The position numbers and the translations under genes were made by a program. A stretch of DNA of 64,000 bases from Streptomyces sp. TRM49041 (GTDB lineage Bacteria; Actinomycetota; Actinomycetes; Streptomycetales; Streptomycetaceae), in NCBI RefSeq assembly GCF_008271805.1, contig NZ_VSRY01000141.1, positions 1-64,000 on the forward strand, read 5' to 3'. This document shows, one piece after another, positions 56,658 to 64,000 of the stretch; the first letter of the stretch is position 1; each line of letters opens with the position of its first letter. The notes under the pieces were generated by a model. The model made no database searches, was not told the DNA's origin, and saw only the letters and a list, made by a program, of their open reading frames with translations.

Positions 56658-59600
56658 TCATCCAATGGCGGTGTGCCCCGACCAGCTCGTGCTGACATTG
56701 CTCATCACGACGTAGAAGACGTCCGCCGCGGAGAGCCCGCCCACCCGGCCCGGGTAGACCGCCACGTCGCCCCCGGCGAACAGGGCCCACACCTCGGGCA
56801 GCCCGTCCCCGTTCACGTCCGGCGTACCGGCCAGCACCGGGATCGCACTGCGCCGCCAGCCGGAGGCGCCATAGGTGTCCAGCTGCCCGGCCGACGCGGC
56901 CTTCGTGGCGTACGACCCGAAGTCGAGCCCGCCGGACGCCGCGTTCCTGCCGTACCGCAGCTGCAACTGCCCCGTCGCGTTCTCCCGGAACACGAGGTCG
57001 GGCGCACCGTCGGCAGCGATGTCGCCCACCTGGACGAGGTCGCGTTCGGCCCACGCCTCACCGGAGAGGAACGTCGCCTTGGCGAAGCTGGCCCCGGTGT
57101 AGCCGGTGAACGCCCACAGGTCCTGACCGGCGATCGCCAGCAGATCCGGGCGGCTGTCGCCCGTCACGTCACCGACGGAGAGGACCTGCCGGATCGTGGA
57201 CGGGGCGGGCGAGCCGGTGGGCAGCAGGATCTCGACGCGCTTGCTGACGTCGAACCCGGAGTACCCGTCGCCCGGATAGACGTACAGCCTGCCGTCGGAC
57301 ATGCGTGCCACCAGGTCCTGGATGCCGTCGCCCGGGAGCCAGTCGCCGTTGTGGCTGATGGACGCTCCCGTCCAGTAGCCGTCCGGCACCAGCTTGGCCG
57401 CACCGCCGGCGGTGGTGTACGCGGCGGGCATGCCCCGGTGGAGCCGATCGGTGCCGGCGGTCTTGGGGTACAGCTCGAGGTTGCCCTCGGGGGTGATGGT
57501 GTAGACGTCGGGCACGTTGTCACCCGTCACGTCCATCGGTGTGTCCATCACGGGCGCGGGCCGGACGTAGAAGAAGTACACCCGCGCCTTGCCCACATTG
57601 CCGGTCTTGTCCATGGCGCGGACGTACAGCACGCTGGGCCCGGCGTGCGGCGGTGACAGCGACACGATGGCGCGGCCCTCGCGCAGCGGGTTGGGGGACG
57701 CCTTGAGGTTGAAGGCCGTGTTGAAGCTGTACTGGTACTCCTTCACATCGTCCGAACCACCGGTCGAGAAGGTGAACAGCCCGGCCGTGCCGAACTCCAC
57801 CGTGGACCAGACGGAGCCGTCGTCGTCGGCGGCCGGGAACGCGGCCGAGGAGACTCCGGGAACCTGGGGCGCGCTGTGGTCCACCGTGAACTGGCACGGA
57901 GCGGTCGTCCCCGCCGGCCCCCAGGCGGAGGCCAGCCCGTCGGTGTCGATCGTGCGGGCCTGCCAGGAATAGGTCGTGCCGTTGGTGAACGTCGTCCAGG
58001 GGATGGTGGCGCCGGCGGTACCGCCGCTACTGGGCGTGAGGTTCTGGTTGGTGACCGGGGTGCCGGGGCTGCCCGTCGGCCAGACGTGGAGGTTGACGTA
58101 CTTCAGGTTTCCGTCGGGGTCGGAGCCGGTGACGGTGAAGGTGAGGTCCGACTTTCCGAAGGCGGGGAAGGGCGACACCGTGTCGCATGTGCCGCCGGGT
58201 GACATCTTCATGGCGGCCGCGGTGGGCTCGTTGGGCGGGTCGTTGTGGTAGATCTCGATGTACGGGGCGTTCTCACCGTTCGCCAGGAACTTCTTCCAGG
58301 CGGCGGTGTCACTTTCGTTGGCGGCCCGCAGTCCCAGCGTCAGGACACCCCATTCCTTCCGCGACGCCTCCTGCGCCGCGGAGGTGACGTCCATGCCTAT
58401 CCACTGGTCCGGGCAGTTGGTGGTGTTGTAGCCGTGCCCGTTGACCTGGTCGTCGAGGAACCGTATCCAGCTCGGCTGGGAGTTCCATGTCGTGGTGGGA
58501 GAGATCGTGCTGGTCAGGTAGATGTTGTACTGCCGGGACGCACAGCCCCAGGAATAGGTCTGAAGGCCTCGGAAGTACGCCTTGTGGATGGTGCTCCCGT
58601 GCAGCACCTCGTCGTAGTCGAAGCTGAACACGGACCGGGAGAGGCCGCCGGAGTCCGACTCGTAGCCGACGCGTGCCTCGTTCGTACCGTCGTTGAAGTT
58701 CTGACCGTTGTAGAAGCTGGAACTGGCGTACTTCTTGTAGAGCAGAGTCCAGTTGGCCTTGTGCACCTTGAACGACGGATCGATGAAGAGCGGGTAGACG
58801 GTCGCCGAGTCGGTCAGCATTCTCCGGTCGACGGTGACGTCGAGGAGACCGCCGTCGCCCAGGCCGGCGCCGAGTACGGCGTCGCGCGAACCCGGTTGGG
58901 GGCCTGCGAGCCCGGGCAAGGCGAGCGACGTGTCACGGGCGGCGGGATCGAGGCTGGGGGTCGGCTCCCCGATGGTGACCCTGACGTCCCCGGCGGAATC
59001 CCACATGTACGGCGTGGGCGCTGCGGCGACTTCCCTGCCGGCGCTGTCGCGGGCGCTGACGGCCTTCGACGCCGGGTCGAGGTCGAACTTCAGCGTGGGG
59101 GACGCCAGGCGGTAGCGGAGCCGGTCGAGCAGCGGGTCGTCCGCCGCCGCACGGTTCTTGACGATGAGCACGTGCGAGTAGCCGCTGTCGCGTGCGGTCA
59201 GCAGCAGATCGATGCCGGGGCGCACATCCTCGTACAGGGCGCGAGGCCCGACGACGACAGGCGCGGGCAGCCTGCCGGGCCAGCGGACCACCATCTCGTG
59301 TCCATCGGTCCTGAGCCGTACGAGGTCGGTCCAGGTGCCGCTGTCGTCCGAAGCCCCGCTGCTGGTGAGGGAGGTGCGCGCGACAGCGCGTGAGGCCCTG
59401 CCGCCGTTCTCGCCCGCCGTGCCCGCGCTGAAGAGGAGCGGGTCGTTGACCGCCTTGGGCGCGTAGCCGTCGTCGACGCGCTGGAGCGTCGTGTCGATGG
59501 GCTTCCACTCGCCGCCGACCCTGGCGCGGATCGTGTCGCCGTACGTACGGGTGCGCAGCCGGCCGTCCGGCTGCGCCCAGGTGGTGGAGCTGGCGGTGTG

Positions 59601-59915
59601 CCGAGCCGTGACCACGACGTCCTTGCCGGTACGGCGAGCCTCCCGCATGGCCTCCGGGGCGGTCACGGGCCCCTTGGGCGCGCCCTTCGCCTCCGCGCGC
59701 GGGTCCTGCTCCTTGGCGGGGCCCCGATCGAGCTGCAGGCCGACGGGAACGGCGACCGCCACGGCGAGGAGGGCGGCGAGCGCCGCGTACCGCCGACGCT
59801 TGCGTGAGCGCTTCAATTCCCCTGCGGGCGGGGCGGGTAGAGGAGACGCAGGCGCTGTCTCCGCATCGCCGGGTGGCGAATTCTCCGTGCTGTCCGCGGC
59901 CTTCGAGGCGTCCAT
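56658..59915 (-). CDS. Large membrane-anchored FG-GAP/VCBS repeat protein
   Basis: A 1085-residue surface protein. A cytoplasmic Pro-rich tail and basic patch (KRSRKRRR) precede one membrane segment (about 42-61). The middle has a DNRLRE-like domain (TVYPLFIDPSFKVHKANWTL; WGVLTLGLRAANESDTAAWK) and fibronectin-like parts (YSWQARTIDTDGLASAWGPA). The C-terminus has five FG-GAP/VCBS blades (DVTGDNVPD, PGDGIQDLV, DVTGDSRPD, DIAADGAPD, DVNGDGLPE), calcium-binding beta-propeller style. In Streptomyces such proteins sit next to RHS genes, as here. Role outside the cell unknown. Confidence 0.8.
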   Translation of the reverse strand: MDASKAADSTENSPPGDAETAPASPLPAPPAGELKRSRKRRRYAALAALLAVAVAVPVGLQLDRGPAKEQDPRAEAKGAPKGPVTAPEAMREARRTGKDVVVTARHTASSTTWAQPDGRLRTRTYGDTIRARVGGEWKPIDTTLQRVDDGYAPKAVNDPLLFSAGTAGENGGRASRAVARTSLTSSGASDDSGTWTDLVRLRTDGHEMVVRWPGRLPAPVVVGPRALYEDVRPGIDLLLTARDSGYSHVLIVKNRAAADDPLLDRLRYRLASPTLKFDLDPASKAVSARDSAGREVAAAPTPYMWDSAGDVRVTIGEPTPSLDPAARDTSLALPGLAGPQPGSRDAVLGAGLGDGGLLDVTVDRRMLTDSATVYPLFIDPSFKVHKANWTLLYKKYASSSFYNGQNFNDGTNEARVGYESDSGGLSRSVFSFDYDEVLHGSTIHKAYFRGLQTYSWGCASRQYNIYLTSTISPTTTWNSQPSWIRFLDDQVNGHGYNTTNCPDQWIGMDVTSAAQEASRKEWGVLTLGLRAANESDTAAWKKFLANGENAPYIEIYHNDPPNEPTAAAMKMSPGGTCDTVSPFPAFGKSDLTFTVTGSDPDGNLKYVNLHVWPTGSPGTPVTNQNLTPSSGGTAGATIPWTTFTNGTTYSWQARTIDTDGLASAWGPAGTTAPCQFTVDHSAPQVPGVSSAAFPAADDDGSVWSTVEFGTAGLFTFSTGGSDDVKEYQYSFNTAFNLKASPNPLREGRAIVSLSPPHAGPSVLYVRAMDKTGNVGKARVYFFYVRPAPVMDTPMDVTGDNVPDVYTITPEGNLELYPKTAGTDRLHRGMPAAYTTAGGAAKLVPDGYWTGASISHNGDWLPGDGIQDLVARMSDGRLYVYPGDGYSGFDVSKRVEILLPTGSPAPSTIRQVLSVGDVTGDSRPDLLAIAGQDLWAFTGYTGASFAKATFLSGEAWAERDLVQVGDIAADGAPDLVFRENATGQLQLRYGRNAASGGLDFGSYATKAASAGQLDTYGASGWRRSAIPVLAGTPDVNGDGLPEVWALFAGGDVAVYPGRVGGLSAADVFYVVMSNVSTSWSGHTAIG

Positions 59916-60403
59916 GACTTCCTTTCCCCCCGCGGGCGCCTGGATGCTGAGCTGCCCTCGGAATTCCCGCTACGCGCATATGTGTGCGAGCAGAGCATGG
60001 ACCATCTTCACGTTTTCGTCACCCGGCTTACGGGGAACCGCCGTCGGGGCTCGGTGCGTCCAAGAGGTGACCCGTCTGCGCCCACCTGGTTCGGTATCCG
60101 GGCAGTAGGGCCGACCGGATCGCCATGTACTGGATGAAAACGGTCTACTCGATGGTGGTTCTGGATGGTTTGGTGGCGTAATAGTCGATCTTGCATGTGA
60201 TCATTGTCGACAGCCCGACTCCTGATTGATTGAGTGTCAAATACCACTCGAACTCAGTTGAGTTGATATGCCTCGTGATTGATGTCACAGCCATCCGTTT
60301 GCTGTGGATTTCCTGTTCACCACCCCTGCACAATCACCGGGCTATTTGTCGATTTCCCTGCGGCCCTTCTCTCTCGCGGCCCGCAGTGGAAGTGGGGGGT
60401 CTC
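59916..60403. promoter_or_regulatory. Divergent AT-richer region between the FG-GAP and RHS genes
   Basis: The gap carries both promoters. From about 60120 to 60310 it is clearly richer in A/T than the rest of the window (for example GATTGATTGAGTGTCAAATA). AACTCA-GT-TGAGTT (60251-60264) is a small inverted repeat. A 62-codon minus-strand open frame lies here, but has no family or good start. No other gene is seen. The base composition hints at a foreign or strongly regulated segment. Confidence 0.5.
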
Positions 60404-63400
60404 ATGTCCTCGTCCGATTCCGGACGCACCTTCCGCGTGCCCGGAAAGCTCAACCGGCCTACGGGAGCGCGGATTTCACGTTCGACGGGACGGTCGAGCG
60501 CCGCGGCGCACCGCCGCGGCCGCGCGGCACGCGCCCGCAGCCTCGGCGTCACGCTGTCCGTCACGCTCGCGGTGACCCTGCTGCCCGCCGAGGCGTGGGC
60601 GATCGCACCCCCCGCCCCCCGCACCGGTCCGACGCTGATGGACCTGCAGCAGGAGACGCCCGCCGATCCGGACCAGCCCAAGATGGACGAGCTGAGCAGC
60701 TGGTCCGGGGCCCTGGTCGAGCCGCCGGCCGACTTCAACCCGACGGAGGCCACGCCTCCGGCCGGAGGCGTGGCCTCCGTGCCCCTCGACAGCGCGGGCG
60801 AACAGCTCGTCCAGGCCGGCACCCTGCCCGTACGCATCGGCCAGGCGTCCCCGACCGAGTCCGAGCCGACCCCACCCGCCCCGAGCGGCACCTGGGACGT
60901 GGCCGTCGAGCCGCGCACCACCACCGAAGCGGCCGCCGTCGACGGCGCGATCATCAAGGTCACGCCGCCCGAGACCGGGTCCACACCCGTCGACGTCGAG
61001 CTGGACTACGGGCAGTTCGAGGACCTGTTCGGCAACGAGTGGTCCTCCCGGCTGAAGCTCACACAGCTGCCCGAGTGCTTCCTCACCACCCCCGAGCTGA
61101 CGGAGTGCAACACCCCCGTCGACATCCCCAGCAGCAACGACCCCTCCAGCGAAACCGTCCGCGCCACCGTCGACCCGGCGGCCGGCCAGGCCCAGGGCCT
61201 TTCGACCCAGTCGGGCGGCGGCCCGGTCGTCCTGGCCGCCACCGACTCGGCGTCCGGCGCCGGCGGCACGTACAAGGCGACCTCGCTCTCGGCGACCGGC
61301 TCCTGGACGGCGGGCGGCAGCGGCGGCGGCTTCTCGTGGTCGTACCCGCTCACCCTCCCCGAGCCCCCGGCGGGCCCCACGCCGAAGATCGCCCTCTCGT
61401 ACTCGTCCCAGTCCGTCGACGGCCGCACGTCGGTCGCCAACGGCCAGGCCTCGTGGATCGGTGACGGCTGGGACTACCACCCGGGCTTCGTCGAGCGCCG
61501 CTACCGCTCCTGCAACGACGACCGCTCCAGCACGCCCAGCACCCCGAACAACTCCAACAGCACGGACAAGAAGAAGTCCGACCTGTGCTGGGCCACCGAC
61601 AGCGTCGTCATGTCGCTCGGCGGCTCCTCCACCGAACTCGTCCGCGACGACAGCACCGGCAAGTGGGTCGCGCAGAACGACACCGGCGCCAGGATCGAGT
61701 ACAAGGCCAAGGACGGCAGCACCAAGACCGCCCAGACCGCCGCGTACGACGGCGAGCACTGGGTCGTCACGACGCGCGACGGAACCAAGTACTGGTTCGG
61801 CCGCAACACCCTGCCCGGCCGCACCGCGGCCACCAACTCGGCCCTCACCGTCCCGGTCTTCGGCAACCACAGCGGCGAGCCCTGCCACGCCGCCGCGTAC
61901 GCGGACTCCTCCTGCAACCAGGCATGGCGCTGGAACCTCGACTACGTCGAGGACGTCCACGGCAACGCCATGATCGTCGACTGGAAGAAGGAACAGAACC
62001 GCTACGCCAAGAACGAGAAGTTCAAGCAGGCGGCGTCCTACGACCGCGACGGCTACCCGACGCAGATCCTCTACGGCCTGCGCTCCGACAACCTGAGCGG
62101 CGACCCGGCCGGCAAGGTCGTCTTCAAGACCGCCCCGCGCTGCATCGGCGACCCCACCACCACCTGCTCACAGGCCAAGTTCGAGTCCAAGAACTACGAG
62201 GACAAGCAGATCTGGTGGGACACCCCGTCCACCCTCCACTGCAAGACCGGCAGCACCGAGAGCTGCTACGTCACGTCCCCCACGTTCTGGAGCAACATCC
62301 GCCTCACGGCGATCGAGACGCACGGCCAGCGGACCCCCGGCTCGACGGCACTGTCCAAGGTCGACACCTGGAACCTCCACCAGTCCTTCCCGAAGCAGCG
62401 CACCGACACCCACCCGCCGCTGTGGCTGGAGTCGGTCACGCGGGTCGGCTACGGCAGCCCCGACTCCACCGGCAAGCAGTCGAACAAGGCCCTGCCCGCC
62501 GTGTCGTTCCTGCCGAACAAGGACGACATGCCCAACCGCGTCCTGAAGAGCACCGCGGACCAGACACCCGACTTCGACCGGCTGCGTGTGGAGACCATCC
62601 GCACGGAGACGGGCGGCGAGATCCAGGTCACCTACTCCGCCCCCTGCGCCGTCGGCGCCACCCGCCCCGCCCCGGCGTCGAACACGTCCCGCTGCTTCCC
62701 GGTCCACTGGGCGGCCGACCCGGCGGCCTTCTCGGACGAGAACCTCGCCAAGAGCGGCTACACACCGCCGGTGGAGTGGTTCAACAAGTACGTCGTGGAG
62801 AAGGTCACCGAGATCGACCTCGTGGCGCAGCAGCCGCACGTCATCACGTACTACGACTACGAGGGCGGCGCCGCCTGGGCCAAGAACACCGACGAGTTCA
62901 GCAAGCCCGCGCTGCGCACCTACGACCAGTGGCGCGGCTACGCGAGCGTGCTCACAAAGAAGGGCACCACGAGCGCCGACCCCACCGCCACGGACGCGAC
63001 GGAGCAGTCCCAGACCCGCACCCGCTACTTCCGCGGAATGTCCGGCGACGCGGGCCGGGCCACGATCACGGTCAAGGACTCGACGGGGGCGGAGACGCTG
63101 GGCGAGGACCTGGCGCCGTACCGGGGAATGGTCGCCGAGACGATCACGTACACGAAGGCCGACGGCAGCGTCGCGTCCCGGGCCCTGTCCTGGCCCTACG
63201 TGAAGGAGACTGCGTCCCGGGCACGCTCCGGCCTCCCGGCCCTGAAGGCGTACCGCATAGCCACGGTCCGCAGCGAGTCGATCCAGTCGATCAGCGGCGG
63301 CAGGACCCGCACGGGCCGCACCACCATGACGTACGACGACACATACGGCCTGCCGCTGACCGCCGCCACCCTCACCCTCACCCCGAACGACTCGGGTGGA

Positions 63401-64000
63401 GTGACGACGGGCGACCAGAAGTGCACCGTGACGTCGTACGTCCACAACACCGCCAAGCACCTGATCGGCCTGCCCCACCGCGTCCGCACCACGGCCGGCA
63501 CCTGCGCCGAGGCGGCTGCGGCCTCCGGCAGCCAGGTCATCTCCGACACCCGCACCTCGTACGACGCCCTCTCCGCCTTCGGCACGGCCCCCGTCAAGGG
63601 CCTGCCGTTCCAGGTGGACACGGTCAACGGCGCCGGCACGGGCTGGATCACCTCGGCGCGTTCGACCTACGACGTCCACGGTCGCCCGACCAAGGTCACG
63701 GACGCGGCAGGCAACTCGGCCACAGTCGCCTACAGCCCGGCCACCGGGCCGGCCTTCGAGGTCACCACCACCAACGCGATCGGCCACTCCACCACCACGG
63801 ACCTGGACCCGGCACGCGGCACGGCTCTGGCCGCCACCGACGCGAACAGCCGCAAAGTCACGAGTACGTACGACGAGCTGGGCCGCGTCACCGCCGTGTG
63901 GTCCCCGTCCCGCCCGGTCAATGCCGACCCTTCGGCACGCTTCGAGTACCAGATCGAGAACAACAAGGCCCCAGCGGTACGCACCCGCATCTTGCGCGAC
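60404..64000 (+). CDS. RHS/YD-repeat protein (WapA-like), cut by the window end
   Basis: The frame stays open for 1199 codons to the last base, so the C-terminal part is missing. ATG 60404 has GGGGGG upstream. Residues 1-70 are a long basic signal peptide (ARARSLGVTLSVTLAVTLLP, cleavage near AEAWA-IAPP). A SpvB-like N-domain follows (KIALSYSSQSVDGRTS, WIGDGWDYHPGFVERRYRS). YD repeats begin near the end (STYDVHGRPTKVTDAAGNSA, STYDELGRVTAVWSP). RHS proteins of this build carry a variable toxin at the C-terminus; whether this one does is outside the window. Confidence 0.88.
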   Translation, partial: MSSSDSGRTFRVPGKLNRPTGARISRSTGRSSAAAHRRGRAARARSLGVTLSVTLAVTLLPAEAWAIAPPAPRTGPTLMDLQQETPADPDQPKMDELSSWSGALVEPPADFNPTEATPPAGGVASVPLDSAGEQLVQAGTLPVRIGQASPTESEPTPPAPSGTWDVAVEPRTTTEAAAVDGAIIKVTPPETGSTPVDVELDYGQFEDLFGNEWSSRLKLTQLPECFLTTPELTECNTPVDIPSSNDPSSETVRATVDPAAGQAQGLSTQSGGGPVVLAATDSASGAGGTYKATSLSATGSWTAGGSGGGFSWSYPLTLPEPPAGPTPKIALSYSSQSVDGRTSVANGQASWIGDGWDYHPGFVERRYRSCNDDRSSTPSTPNNSNSTDKKKSDLCWATDSVVMSLGGSSTELVRDDSTGKWVAQNDTGARIEYKAKDGSTKTAQTAAYDGEHWVVTTRDGTKYWFGRNTLPGRTAATNSALTVPVFGNHSGEPCHAAAYADSSCNQAWRWNLDYVEDVHGNAMIVDWKKEQNRYAKNEKFKQAASYDRDGYPTQILYGLRSDNLSGDPAGKVVFKTAPRCIGDPTTTCSQAKFESKNYEDKQIWWDTPSTLHCKTGSTESCYVTSPTFWSNIRLTAIETHGQRTPGSTALSKVDTWNLHQSFPKQRTDTHPPLWLESVTRVGYGSPDSTGKQSNKALPAVSFLPNKDDMPNRVLKSTADQTPDFDRLRVETIRTETGGEIQVTYSAPCAVGATRPAPASNTSRCFPVHWAADPAAFSDENLAKSGYTPPVEWFNKYVVEKVTEIDLVAQQPHVITYYDYEGGAAWAKNTDEFSKPALRTYDQWRGYASVLTKKGTTSADPTATDATEQSQTRTRYFRGMSGDAGRATITVKDSTGAETLGEDLAPYRGMVAETITYTKADGSVASRALSWPYVKETASRARSGLPALKAYRIATVRSESIQSISGGRTRTGRTTMTYDDTYGLPLTAATLTLTPNDSGGVTTGDQKCTVTSYVHNTAKHLIGLPHRVRTTAGTCAEAAAASGSQVISDTRTSYDALSAFGTAPVKGLPFQVDTVNGAGTGWITSARSTYDVHGRPTKVTDAAGNSATVAYSPATGPAFEVTTTNAIGHSTTTDLDPARGTALAATDANSRKVTSTYDELGRVTAVWSPSRPVNADPSARFEYQIENNKAPAVRTRILRD

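Noticed and set aside
60145..60333. A 62-codon minus-strand ORF in the AT-richer gap
   Set aside because: No ribosome binding site, no family resemblance; the gap is better explained as a divergent promoter region.
1..64000. tRNA, rRNA, replication origin or complete insertion sequence
   Set aside because: None was recognised on either strand; a covariance-model search would be needed to exclude small RNAs.

Overview
The window reads as a chromosomal segment of a Streptomyces (or very close actinomycete). Evidence: very high G+C with G/C in most third codon positions, frequent GTG/TTG starts, many 4-bp ATGA/GTGA gene overlaps, leaderless promoters of the TAGNNT-N6/7-ATG type, and a developmental and housekeeping gene set typical of the genus (bldN/rsbN, a bdtA-like regulator, the rex-hemACD operon, futalosine menaquinone genes). 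No rRNA, tRNA, CRISPR array, intact insertion sequence or origin was recognised.

Layout. 0.1-7.2 kb: HAD phosphatase, MFS permease, HDAC/AcuC-like deacylase, a phosphatase-like protein, the small excisionase-type regulator resembling BdtA, a 32-residue ribosomal protein (bS22 type), an extended-SDR epimerase and a PlsC-type acyltransferase. 7.4-9.6 kb: the membrane anti-sigma factor RsbN and its developmental ECF sigma factor BldN; a BldN-type promoter can be read in front of rsbN. 10.1-17.7 kb: HAD-IB phosphatase, glutaredoxin-like protein, then Rex with its operator and hemA-hemC-hemD in one overlapping operon, followed by hemB with its own leaderless promoter. 17.9-22.5 kb: an accessory block with two tandem paralogous membrane-anchored eight-cysteine proteins, a secreted protein, a DUF4253 protein, a DUF397 relic and a SRPBCC protein. 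22.8-27.3 kb: DUF1876, divergent argS/lysS, and a small membrane protein. 27.4-36.2 kb: DUF2637 membrane protein, two DUF3558-like lipoproteins, rtcB with a convergent free-standing LAGLIDADG endonuclease gene, SDR, YnfA, Mut7-C RNase-like protein, GNAT and a hypothetical protein. 36.8-44.6 kb: hemL, a histidine phosphatase, a Tat lipoprotein of the NodB-deacetylase fold, and the System II cytochrome c maturation operon (TlpA/ResA-like, CcdA, ResB, CcsB). 46-51.8 kb: menaquinone genes (UbiD-type, MqnP, UbiX-type, MqnE) with a rhomboid protease and an Lrp/AsnC regulator. 52-56.4 kb: UdgX, GNAT, DUF4229, a cysteine-containing leader peptide in front of a DAACS symporter, and a TetR regulator with a collagen-like N-terminus. 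56.7-64 kb: a large FG-GAP/VCBS repeat surface protein divergent from an RHS/YD-repeat protein that runs off the window.

How it fits together. The window holds every enzyme from glutamyl-tRNA to uroporphyrinogen III (hemA, hemL, hemB, hemC, hemD), covalent haem attachment to cytochrome c, and late menaquinone synthesis, with the NADH sensor Rex at the head of the haem operon. It is therefore rich in respiratory-chain assembly genes as well as in developmental control genes. From memory of S. coelicolor, the two halves (bldN-hem-argS-lysS; hemL-ccs-mqn) are not adjacent there, so a rearrangement junction probably lies between about 27 and 36.8 kb.

The most interesting signals are: the predicted cysteine-responsive leader peptide controlling a possible cystine symporter; the rtcB/LAGLIDADG pair; the tandem eight-cysteine paralogues; the collagen-like TetR; a small ghost copy of the hemL 5' end; and an unusual number of short tandem repeats, two of which duplicate stop-codon regions. 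All functional statements are from reading the sequence and family knowledge; no search was run.
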